Origin: an uncultured Burkholderiales bacterium
GTDB taxonomy: Bacteria > Pseudomonadota > Gammaproteobacteria > Burkholderiales > Thiobacillaceae
NCBI GenBank assembly: GCA_937949525.1
Contig: CALEDT010000034.1
Location: 1-34,207 of the forward strand
Direction: 5' to 3'
Length of the DNA: 34,207 nt
Made by a program: the position numbers and the translations under genes. Of this stretch, positions 25,539-34,207 are shown piece by piece. The notes beneath the pieces were generated by a model. The model was not told where the DNA came from. It worked only from the letters and a program-made list of their open reading frames with translations, and made no database searches. Numbering within the stretch: the stretch's first letter is position 1; each line of letters opens with the position of its first letter.

Positions 25539-27431
25539 TCAGGCGCCGGCGAACAACAGGTCGTTGACGCGCCGGACGAACCCGGCCGGATCTTCGAGCT
25601 GGCCGCCGTCCAACAGCACCGCCTGATCCAGCAGCAGCCCGGCCAGTTCGTCGAAGCGGGCATCGCTTTCGCCTTCCAGCCGTTTGAGCAGCGGATGCGC
25701 CAGATTGACCTCCAGAATGGGCTTGCTCTCCGGCACGGTCTGGCCCATGGACTTCAGCATGCGCGCCAGGTTGGCGTTCATGTCGCCTTCGTCCGCCACC
25801 AGACAGGCCGGCGATTCGACCAGACGATGGCTGGCGCGCACGTCCTTGGCGCGTCCCGCCAGCGCCTTCTTCAGCCGTTCCAGCAGCGGCCCGGCTGCTG
25901 CCTCGGCCGGCTCGGCCGGCGCTTCCTCTGCCGCGGCCTTGACCGACGACAGATCGACCTGCCCCTTGGCCACGCTGGCCAGCGGCTTGCCATCGAACTC
26001 GAACAGGTTGGACACCACCCATTCGTCGACGCGGTCGGTCAGCAGCAACACCTCGACGCCCTTCTTGCGGAACACCTCCAGGTGCGGGCTGGCCTTGGCG
26101 CCGGCCAGGGTCTCGGCGGTCAGGTAGTAGATCTTGTCCTGGCCCTCCTTCATGCGCCCGACGTAGTCGGCGAGCGAGACCGTTTCCTCGTCCGTCGTGG
26201 TGGAACGGAAGCGCAGCAATCGGGCGATGCGCTCCTTGTTGGCGTAGTCCTCGCCCACGCCTTCCTTCAGCACCTTGCCGAAATGTTCCCAGACCTTGGC
26301 GTAGTCGGCCTTGCGGTTCTCGGCGATGTCGTCGAGCAGGTCCAGGGTCTTGCGCACGCAGCCGTTGCGGATCATCTCCATGTCGCGCGTCTCCTGCAGG
26401 ATTTCGCGCGAGACGTTGAGCGGCAGGTCGGCGGCGTCGATCACGCCGCGGATGAAGCGCAGGTAGGCCGGCATCAGCTTGCGCGCGTCCTCCATGATGA
26501 ACACGCGCTTGACGTACAGCTTCACGCCGGTCTTGGCGTCGCGGTCCCACAGGTCGAACGGCGCGTGCGCCGGCACGTACAGCAACGCGGTGTAATCCTG
26601 GCGGCCCTCCACCTTGACGTGGGTCCAGGCCAGCGGGTCTTCGTAATCGTGGCCGACGTGCTTATAGAACGCCTTGTACTCGTCCTCGGTGATCTCGCTC
26701 TTGGCGCGCGTCCACAGGGCATTGGCGCGATTGACGGTCTCCGCCTTCTCGACCTCCTCGCCGGCCTCGTTCTTGTCGCGGCCGACGAACTCCACCGGGA
26801 TGGCGATGTGGTCGGAATACTCGCGGATCACCGACTTCACCCGCCAGTCATCGAGAAACTCGCGCTCGCCTTCCTTCAGATGCAGCACGATCTCCGTGCC
26901 GCGGGTCGGCTTGTCGACCGTTTCCAGCGTGTATTCGCCGCTGCCGTCGGATTCCCAGCGCACGCCGTGTTCGTGGGTCAGACCGGCGCGCCGCGTGGTC
27001 AGCGTGACCCGGTCGGCAACGATGAAGCTGGAGTAGAAGCCGACGCCGAACTGGCCGATCAGTTGCGCGTCCTTCTGCTGGTCGCCGGTGAGCTTGCCGA
27101 AGAATTCGCGCGTGCCCGACTTGGCGATGGTGCCGATGTGCTCGATCACCTCCTGGCGGCTCATGCCGATGCCGTTGTCACGGATGGTCAGGGTGCCGGC
27201 ATCCTTGTCGACGGACACGCGGATCTTCAGCTCGGCGTCGTCCTCGTACAGCGCCGGATCGGACAGCGCCTCGAAGCGCAACTTGTCGGCGGCGTCGGAG
27301 GCGTTGGAGATCAGCTCGCGCAGGAAGATGTCCTTGTGGCTGTACAGGGAATGGATCATCAGGTGCAGCAGTTGCTTCACCTCGGCCTGAAAACCCAGGG
27401 TTTCCTTGGTCGCAGCGGCGGTATCGGTCAT
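25539..27431 (-). CDS. htpG: Molecular chaperone HtpG (Hsp90)
   Basis: This 630-aa ATP-dependent chaperone is very close in length to E. coli HtpG (624 aa). The N-terminal GHKL ATPase shows [38 protein letters not shown] with the ADP-binding DNGIGM, and [18 protein letters not shown]. The middle domain has the client/gamma-phosphate contacts around [14 protein letters not shown]. The C-terminal dimerisation domain ends [14 protein letters not shown]. The ATG has GAGGGAG 8 nt upstream and an excellent sigma-32-type promoter, so heat-shock control is predicted. It converges on the glycosyltransferase gene with a 25-bp GC-rich gap. Confidence 0.97.
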   Translation of the reverse strand: MTDTAAATKETLGFQAEVKQLLHLMIHSLYSHKDIFLRELISNASDAADKLRFEALSDPALYEDDAELKIRVSVDKDAGTLTIRDNGIGMSRQEVIEHIGTIAKSGTREFFGKLTGDQQKDAQLIGQFGVGFYSSFIVADRVTLTTRRAGLTHEHGVRWESDGSGEYTLETVDKPTRGTEIVLHLKEGEREFLDDWRVKSVIREYSDHIAIPVEFVGRDKNEAGEEVEKAETVNRANALWTRAKSEITEDEYKAFYKHVGHDYEDPLAWTHVKVEGRQDYTALLYVPAHAPFDLWDRDAKTGVKLYVKRVFIMEDARKLMPAYLRFIRGVIDAADLPLNVSREILQETRDMEMIRNGCVRKTLDLLDDIAENRKADYAKVWEHFGKVLKEGVGEDYANKERIARLLRFRSTTTDEETVSLADYVGRMKEGQDKIYYLTAETLAGAKASPHLEVFRKKGVEVLLLTDRVDEWVVSNLFEFDGKPLASVAKGQVDLSSVKAAAEEAPAEPAEAAAGPLLERLKKALAGRAKDVRASHRLVESPACLVADEGDMNANLARMLKSMGQTVPESKPILEVNLAHPLLKRLEGESDARFDELAGLLLDQAVLLDGGQLEDPAGFVRRVNDLLFAGA

Positions 27432-27463
27432 GCGGATGGCTCCCTCGTGGAAAACAACGCGGA

Positions 27464-27491
27464 AGATAGGGGTGATACCGGCTTGTTCAAG
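27464..27491 (-). promoter_or_regulatory. Sigma-32 (RpoH) heat-shock promoter of htpG
   Basis: The minus strand reads CTTGAA (27486-27491), then 13 nt, then CCCCTATCT (27464-27472). The RpoH consensus is CTTGAAA, 11-16 nt, CCCCATNT, so -35 and -10 both match well. The predicted start near 27457 gives a 26-nt leader containing the htpG Shine-Dalgarno. Confidence 0.8.
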
Positions 27492-27542
27492 GGCAAGAGC
27501 GGCAAAGGCCCGCCCCCTGCCCCGGCGCCCGCCGGAACGGGC

Positions 27543-30392
27543 TTACCCTGCGACCAAACCCCTGCCGTCCGGGCTCAGCTCGCCCGGCCGGCCGATCAGA
27601 TAGCCCTGGGCATAGTCGACGCCGATGGCCCGCAGGATGTCCAGCGTCGCCTCGTCCTCGACGAACTCCGCCACGGTGGCCTTGCCGTACCCCTTGACCG
27701 CATCGTGGAGAGCGCGCACGAACACCACGTCGTCGGGATTGACGGTCAGGCCCTTGATGAACGAGCCGTCGATCTTGACGAAGTCGACCGGCAATTCCTT
27801 CAGGTACTGGAAGGAACTGTAGCCGACGCCGAAATCGTCCAGGCCGAACGCGCAGCCGAGAGCGCGGAAGCGCGCCATGATGCGCAGGGTGCCGGAGAAA
27901 TTCGCCAGCGCGGCAGTCTCGGTGATCTCCAGCAGCAGGCGGTCGCCCGCCAGGCCGTGCCGGCTCAGCGCGGCCTGCATGGTCTCGAACGCCACGTCAT
28001 CGTCGAAACTGCGGCTGGACAGATTGAGCGCGACGCGGATGTGTGCCGGCAGGCCGGCGGCGAAGCGCACCACGTGGTCGATCACCCACTGGTCGATACC
28101 CCGGATCAGGCCGGTGCCCTCGGCGACGTCGATGAACAGCCCCGGGGATACCAGCTTGCCATCGACGTTGCGCAGGCGCAGCAGCGCCTCGTAATGGTGG
28201 ATCTCGCCGCTGGCGATGTGTTGGATCGGCTGGAAATGCAGGATGAAGCGCTGCCGTTCCAGAGCGCTCTTGATCTCGGCCCGCCAGAAGGCGCGACGGC
28301 CGACCACCTCGTGATACGGGTCATCGGGCGAATACAGGTGCCAGGAACCGTGACCCTTCGCGCGCGCCTGGGCCAGCGCGATTTCCGCGTTGGCCAACAG
28401 GCTGTCGGCATCGGCGCCATGTTCCGGGAAGGACACCAGGCCGACGCTGGCCGACAGGCGTCCGCGCAGGCCGGCCTCGGTCTTGTCCGCGCCCAGCCGC
28501 ACCATGGCCTGGTTGAGCGCACGCGTGAGCACGATGGCATCGGCCACGGTGAGCCCCGGATAGGCCATGGCGAAATCGTCGCCGCCCAGACGCGCGGCCA
28601 GCGCCGGCGCCGGCTCCAGAGCCTCGATGATGCGCGCGAACTCGCGCAACACGTGGTCACCCGCTTCATGGCCGCCACTCTCGTTGACCGATTTGAATTC
28701 GTCGATGTCGCACACCAGCATGACACCCTGCGCGCCACGCCAGAGCACGGTGTCGAGTTCGCGCTTGTAGGACCGCCGGTTGTACAAACCGGTGACCCCG
28801 TCGTGCTCGGTCAGCAACACCAGGTCCTGCTGCGCCCGGCGATAGGCGGTCACGTCCAGCCCCACCGAGAGCGTGACGCCGTCGGGCTCGCCCAGACGCG
28901 AGTGGAACCACAGCAATTCCCGCCGCTCGCCATCCGGCCGCAGACATGCGCCCTCGCCGTGCGCCATCTCGCCTGCTCCGAGCCGCTCGCGCCAGCCGGC
29001 GTCCAGACGCGAAGGATCGGTGTCGAGAAACAGCGATTCGAAACGGGCGCCGATCAGTTCGTTGGCCTCGCGTCCGGACACCTGCACGGCCTGCGCATTG
29101 GCCAGCCGGATGCGGCCATCGTCGCCATGGGTCAGGATCAGCACCGGCGCGGTATCCAGCAGTCCGGTCACGAAGTCCCGCTCATGCTCCAGTTGAATCG
29201 CCTGCGCATGCAGTCTGTCCGCGTGCTCGCGCGCCTCGGCCTGCAGGCGCTCCAGCGTGTCGGCCAGGGCATGGGTCAGTTCACCGAGGCCGTCCACCTC
29301 GTCGGCGTACCGCGTCGTGCGCCGGCCGCCCTGCACCAGCCGGCGCGCCTCGGCATAACGGCCTTCGCCCAACAGCGGCAACGCGGACATGGCGCGGTAC
29401 AGACGGTTCATGGTCGGACGCAACAGCATGAACAACAGGGTCAGCGCCGTGACCAGCACCAAGCCGGCCAGGATGAGGCTGGAACGCACGGCCGCGGCGC
29501 TCTGCCGCAGTTCGGCCGTGGCATCCCGGATCATCAGCAGTCCCACCGGCAGTTCCCAGCCCGCAGGTGTGGCCAGCGCATGCAGGCGAAAATAACGGCT
29601 GCCATGGCGCAATTCGCTCGACGGCGCATGCGCATCCCGCGCCAACCAAGCCTGGACGACGGCCTCATACTCGGCACCGCCGCTGACCGAGAGCGTGCCT
29701 GCCCGCGCACCATCGCCATGCTTGGACGCGATGACCGCAAGCTCGGCACCGGACAGACGCCGAAAATCGATCACCAGATCCTGCAACCCCGCGGCCAGCA
29801 CCAGCGCACCGATATCCCGACCTTCGCGCATCAACGGCAGCGCGGCCACCACCTGACAGGCGTCCGCGCAACGCAAAGCATGCGTGGGCGCCTCGGCGCG
29901 CAGGGCGGCGCGTCCCAGTATCTCGCCGCGCGGCTCGCCCTCGGCCATGCCCCAGGCCCGCAGCGTGCGGCCATCGGCGGCATGGAAAGCGACATGATCC
30001 ACGCCCTGATGCAGGTTCAGGTCGGCCCAGAACGTCTCGAACAGTTGCGCGAGCGCGGCGCCGTCGCCGGCCGCGACCGCCGCGCGCGCGCCAGGGAGGT
30101 CGCCCACCAGCGTGCCGAGCGCATGCAGGCGGGTGAATTGCTGCTGCAGCAGACGTTCCACCAACGCATCGGCGCGGGCCGCCACCAGACGCGCCTCGGC
30201 GGTCGCGCGTTGGTCGAGCTGGCGCAGCGCCAGCAGCGTGAACGCGACGGAGGCCAGGATCAGCGCCAGCGCCGCGAACGTCAGGATCTTGGCGCGCACA
30301 CTCCACAAGACGCGCGGCGTTTCGCCGCCCGGCTCGTCGGACGACAGGTCGGCAGCCATGACGCCACGCTGTCCGGATGTCAGAGTACCCAT
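27543..30392 (-). CDS. Membrane sensor GGDEF-EAL protein with degenerate GGDDF
   Basis: This is a 949-aa protein. TM1 (about residues 35-56), a periplasmic sensor of about 245 residues (Cache/CHASE-like, with cysteines C175 and C179), TM2 (304-325), a HAMP-like linker, PAS (407-520), GGDEF (525-690) and EAL (700-940) follow in order. The cyclase motif reads GGDDF (603-607), with Asp in place of the catalytic Glu and no RxxD just upstream, so cyclase activity is doubtful. The EAL side keeps EALLR (735-739), NLSS, the ITET glutamate, DDFGVGYSS (852-860), FVKID and AEFVED, so phosphodiesterase activity is likely. The start has GGAGG 8 nt upstream. It follows the PBP-like and outer-membrane genes on the same strand. 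Confidence 0.92.
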   Translation of the reverse strand: MGTLTSGQRGVMAADLSSDEPGGETPRVLWSVRAKILTFAALALILASVAFTLLALRQLDQRATAEARLVAARADALVERLLQQQFTRLHALGTLVGDLPGARAAVAAGDGAALAQLFETFWADLNLHQGVDHVAFHAADGRTLRAWGMAEGEPRGEILGRAALRAEAPTHALRCADACQVVAALPLMREGRDIGALVLAAGLQDLVIDFRRLSGAELAVIASKHGDGARAGTLSVSGGAEYEAVVQAWLARDAHAPSSELRHGSRYFRLHALATPAGWELPVGLLMIRDATAELRQSAAAVRSSLILAGLVLVTALTLLFMLLRPTMNRLYRAMSALPLLGEGRYAEARRLVQGGRRTTRYADEVDGLGELTHALADTLERLQAEAREHADRLHAQAIQLEHERDFVTGLLDTAPVLILTHGDDGRIRLANAQAVQVSGREANELIGARFESLFLDTDPSRLDAGWRERLGAGEMAHGEGACLRPDGERRELLWFHSRLGEPDGVTLSVGLDVTAYRRAQQDLVLLTEHDGVTGLYNRRSYKRELDTVLWRGAQGVMLVCDIDEFKSVNESGGHEAGDHVLREFARIIEALEPAPALAARLGGDDFAMAYPGLTVADAIVLTRALNQAMVRLGADKTEAGLRGRLSASVGLVSFPEHGADADSLLANAEIALAQARAKGHGSWHLYSPDDPYHEVVGRRAFWRAEIKSALERQRFILHFQPIQHIASGEIHHYEALLRLRNVDGKLVSPGLFIDVAEGTGLIRGIDQWVIDHVVRFAAGLPAHIRVALNLSSRSFDDDVAFETMQAALSRHGLAGDRLLLEITETAALANFSGTLRIMARFRALGCAFGLDDFGVGYSSFQYLKELPVDFVKIDGSFIKGLTVNPDDVVFVRALHDAVKGYGKATVAEFVEDEATLDILRAIGVDYAQGYLIGRPGELSPDGRGLVAG

Positions 30393-30446
30393 GCGCCACG
30401 CCTCCCCCGCATCGCGTCACCCGCGCTCATCCGCAGGCAACTCGTT

Positions 30447-31700
30447 CTAGAAATACCAGGCCGCCTGCAACAGCACCATGTCCCACGCGCGCTTGCGTCG
30501 CTGCGGGTCGGGATTGTCGATGCCCGCCAGCCAAGCGGTGCCGTCGACGTGATGGTATTCCAGCCACAGCGCGAAGCGATCGATGTCACGCCGCATACCC
30601 AACACCCAGTCGCGGGCGTAGCGGGTATGGCCGGGCCGGCCCGTCAACACGGCGAAGCGCGCGCCGTCACGGTCCTTGCGGTCCAGATACAACACGTCGT
30701 AGCGCGCATAGGCCCGCCAGTCCTGGCCGAAGCGGCGGGTCGCCTGCACATACCAGGCCTCCAGCGTGTTGTCCGGGTTGGGGTCCATGATCGGGCCGTA
30801 ACCGCGTGCCTGGTTGGTGGTTTGCGCATACTCGCCGGTCACCGACCAATGTTCGTCATTGTGTTCCACCGACAGCGCCCAGGTTGGCAGCGTGTGCCGG
30901 CCGGGGCGCAACGGATCGGGGCTGCCGGCACGATAGCGCATGTTCAATTCGCCCACCGACAGGCCCAGGCGCCAGCGTCCTCCGTCCGGCTCGACCAACA
31001 CCTGACCCATCCACGAGTTGGTGCCCTGGAAGCGGCCCGGCATGTCGCCCAGCAGGAACATGTATTCCATATCGGCGTCGTCGACCTGCGGACGCAGCGC
31101 GCCGAGCTGCCAGGACAGACTGCCGAACGACATGTCGCTGTCGCCATGCAGCGCGATGCCCGGCGCTGCCAGCACGAAGTTGCGGATCTGATCGAGATAG
31201 ATCGATTGCGGCATGATCACGCCCGGCCGGGTATGGGCGACATCGCGGGTCACATTGAAGAATCCATAGGGATTCTTGATCTTGCCCAGACGTATGCCGA
31301 CGCGGCTGGCCTCGTGCAGCCGCCAGCTACGGTCGATGTAGGCGTAGTCGACCCGCGGCTCGCCATCGTCGGTATCCCCTGCCCAGCGAGCGAGCACCTG
31401 CCCGGAAAGCAGCCAATCGGGATCGGGCCGCCAGGACAGGTTGGCGCCGAGCTCACGCAGGTCGAGACCGACACTGCCGTCCTTGGCACCACCGACACGA
31501 TGGTCACTGGTCCACACCGCGCCTTGACTGGCGAAGCCATGCAACTGCACGCCGGCGCCCAGTTCCTGTGCGCCGGCCGCAACGGACAGCAGCGATGCGC
31601 CGAGCCATGCCGCGAGCCGCGCGCATCGCCGCCCAGAGCCGCGCACTCCCCCGCCGCGACCGGGCCGGTCACTGGATCGCGAGAGACTTGACCTGATCAT
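30447..31700 (-). CDS. Outer-membrane beta-barrel protein
   Basis: This 417-aa protein has a signal peptide (AAWLGASLLSVAAGA, cleavage near residue 44). Alternating strands are typical of a porin-like barrel: QVLARWAGD, RVDYAYIDRSW, VRIGKIKNPYG-like (VGIRLGKIKNPYG), WYVQATRRFGQDWRAYARYDVLY, and a terminal VLLQAAWYF ending in the aromatic Phe recognised by BAM. KNPYG and the overall pattern resemble phosphate/dicarboxylate-porin-like OprO/DcaP relatives, but no specific substrate can be given. Start ATG 31700 overlaps the PBP-like gene by 32 nt. An ATG seven codons earlier (31721) is an alternative with no better ribosome-binding site. The GGDEF-EAL gene begins 54 nt after its stop. Confidence 0.8.
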   Translation of the reverse strand: MIRSSLSRSSDRPGRGGGVRGSGRRCARLAAWLGASLLSVAAGAQELGAGVQLHGFASQGAVWTSDHRVGGAKDGSVGLDLRELGANLSWRPDPDWLLSGQVLARWAGDTDDGEPRVDYAYIDRSWRLHEASRVGIRLGKIKNPYGFFNVTRDVAHTRPGVIMPQSIYLDQIRNFVLAAPGIALHGDSDMSFGSLSWQLGALRPQVDDADMEYMFLLGDMPGRFQGTNSWMGQVLVEPDGGRWRLGLSVGELNMRYRAGSPDPLRPGRHTLPTWALSVEHNDEHWSVTGEYAQTTNQARGYGPIMDPNPDNTLEAWYVQATRRFGQDWRAYARYDVLYLDRKDRDGARFAVLTGRPGHTRYARDWVLGMRRDIDRFALWLEYHHVDGTAWLAGIDNPDPQRRKRAWDMVLLQAAWYF

Positions 31701-32076
31701 GACTCCCTGCCTTTCTGACATAACCGATGGCGCCCGGCGTCGCGGCCACCCTACGCAACATCTCACGCTCGTCGGCGACCTCGATCGGCGCCTGCGCCAT
31801 GCCCGAGAACACCAGCCGATCCCAGTTCTGCCGCAACTGATAGGGATAGAGATCGAGCCGTGTCTTGACGAACGCGACATGGGTCGGATGGCGGTCGGGC
31901 AGCACGAACACGCGCACCGCTTGACCATCGCTCCATTGGGTCAGACGCATGCCGAACATCGCGCGCGCGCTGGCCAGCGTCAGCGCCTGTTCCGGCACGC
32001 CGCGATGGGCGATGATCTCCACCGCGTGGGCCAAACCGCTCGCCAGGAGCAGCAGGATCAACAGCGTCGCGCGCAC
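31669..32076 (-). CDS. Small periplasmic PBP-like (phosphate-binding type) protein
   Basis: This 135-aa protein has a signal peptide (RATLLILLLLASGLAHA, cleavage after AHA). One PBP-like half-domain follows: LTLASARAMFGMRLTQWSDG, VRVFVLPDRHPTHVAFVK and AATPGAIGYVRKAG. The FxG...W.DG and PGAIGYV features are those of PstS-like PBP_2 proteins, but at this size it cannot be a full two-lobed transporter receptor, and no ABC permease or ATPase is nearby. Position before a barrel and a membrane GGDEF-EAL protein suggests a signalling adaptor. The GTG start at 32076 has GAGG 5 nt upstream; an ATG is not available. It starts 30 nt after the dapB stop. Confidence 0.78.
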   Translation of the reverse strand: MRATLLILLLLASGLAHAVEIIAHRGVPEQALTLASARAMFGMRLTQWSDGQAVRVFVLPDRHPTHVAFVKTRLDLYPYQLRQNWDRLVFSGMAQAPIEVADEREMLRRVAATPGAIGYVRKAGSHDQVKSLAIQ

Positions 32077-32106
32077 GTCCCCCTCGCGGAGCCTGGTGTC
32101 ATCGCG

Positions 32107-33793
<1,687 letters not shown>

Positions 33794-33892
33794 ATGCGAC
33801 CGGCGGGCCGCGCGTAACCGCACGTGTGCCGGGCGGGCGGCGGGCACGTCGGCGCAGCGGCAGCGAACCCGGAAGGAAACCTGGGGGCATGC

Positions 33893-33899
33893 GAAAAAC
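33893..33899 (-). repeat. Possible relic of a decayed terminal CRISPR repeat
   Basis: The string GAAAAAC, with CG-AAAAC matching 7 of the last 8 bases of the array repeat, ends exactly 35 nt before the first recognisable repeat. That equals a true spacer length in this array. The rest of the expected 36-bp repeat is gone. On the transcribed strand this is the 5' end of the repeat, the part also kept in the decayed repeat of array 1. Confidence 0.35.
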
Positions 33900-33934
33900 C
33901 TGGATGAATTGATTCAGGCCGCTGGAATCGCCGC

Positions 33935-34207
33935 GCTTCAATGAGGACGGGGCGCGAGGCCCCGGAAAACCCGGCCCGGTGCCCGTGGCCGCCTGGATCA
34001 AGGAGCTGGCTTCAATGAGGCCGGGGCGCGAGGCCCCGGAAAACCAGCAAGAGGCCGCTGCTATGGACGTGCTGATCGCGCTTCAATGAGGCCGGGGCGC
34101 GAGGCCCCGGAAAACGGCTTGACGGGGCTGCCATCCTCCCGCGTGGTCGAGCCGCTTCAATGAGGCCGGGGCGCGAGGCCCCGGAAAACGCTGTGCGATC
34201 CAGCCGA
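33935..34207 (-). CRISPR. CRISPR array 2, leader-distal end
   Basis: There are four 36-bp repeats (33935-33970, 34009-34044, 34080-34115, 34154-34189) with spacers of 38, 35 and 38 bp and an 18-nt partial spacer at the window edge. On the minus strand repeats begin GTTTTCCGGGGC, contain the 7-bp stem CCGGGGC/GCCCCGG around CTCGC, and end ATTGAAGC, a handle common in type I/III arrays. The leftmost copy has one substitution (plus strand GAGGAC for GAGGCC), as expected at the leader-distal end, so the leader and cas genes should lie right of the window. The repeat shares no recognisable sequence with array 1. Confidence 0.97.

Noticed and set aside
25383-31691. A 2102-codon open frame on the plus strand
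   Set aside because: It is antisense to htpG, the GGDEF-EAL gene and the barrel gene, which have clear family motifs. Its sequence is rich in Gln, His, Arg and Ala, as expected for a stop-poor antisense frame in GC-rich DNA.
33794-33892. Cas gene fragment or leader between fur and array 2
   Set aside because: The 99 bp contain no coding motif and no AT-rich leader. The decayed repeats indicate this is the trailer side of the array.

Overview
The window is a GC-rich bacterial chromosome segment. It most likely comes from a gammaproteobacterium, or a close relative in the Pseudomonadota, with a Pseudomonas-like gene order. Supporting evidence: a ubiquinone pathway (ubiC, ubiA, ubiH), an lptD-surA operon divergent from amgK-murU, divergent bamE and fur, and pepP next to ubiH. 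No transposase, integrase or phage gene is visible. Genes are packed tightly, often with 4-nt start/stop overlaps. I cannot name a species from the sequence.

Layout. 1-188 is the tail of a CRISPR array whose last repeat is truncated. 209-461 holds an inverted repeat and tRNA-Ser(TGA) on the minus strand. 462-5091 (+) is ridA-recG-ubiC-ubiA-tcdA. 5126-6898 (-) is a PAS-GGDEF-EAL protein. 7296-10961 (-) reads mog, then a MASE1/PAS/HisKA_2 kinase, then an ANTAR response regulator, with a structured 217-nt leader before the regulator. 11029-12722 (+) is a periplasmic thioredoxin-like protein plus a secreted six-repeat propeller. 12737-17455 (-) is lptD-surA-methyltransferase. 17506-21690 (+) is amgK-murU-pepP-ubiH. 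21698-22165 (-) is a DUF302 protein. 22321-25513 (+) is a VTT membrane protein, a DPM1/ArnC-type glycosyltransferase and an ArnT-like glycosyltransferase. 25539-33290 (-) runs, in transcription order, bamE, dapB, a small PBP-like protein, an outer-membrane barrel, a membrane GGDEF-EAL protein, and htpG with a sigma-32-type promoter. fur (33347-33793, +) is followed by the tail of a second CRISPR array with an unrelated repeat.

How the genes work together. Most of the window is core metabolism and envelope biogenesis: ubiquinone, peptidoglycan recycling, LPS export, BAM and lysine/DAP synthesis. The less ordinary parts are three candidate modules. The first is a mog-linked kinase plus ANTAR regulator, predicted to control RNA antitermination. 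The second is a periplasmic-binding-like protein, outer-membrane barrel and GGDEF-EAL set that looks like a trans-envelope c-di-GMP sensor. The third is a polyprenyl-phosphate sugar module whose genes share a duplicated promoter-like element. The block is bracketed by the leader-distal ends of two different CRISPR arrays, so any cas genes should lie outside the window on both sides. No undescribed defence system is visible inside the window.
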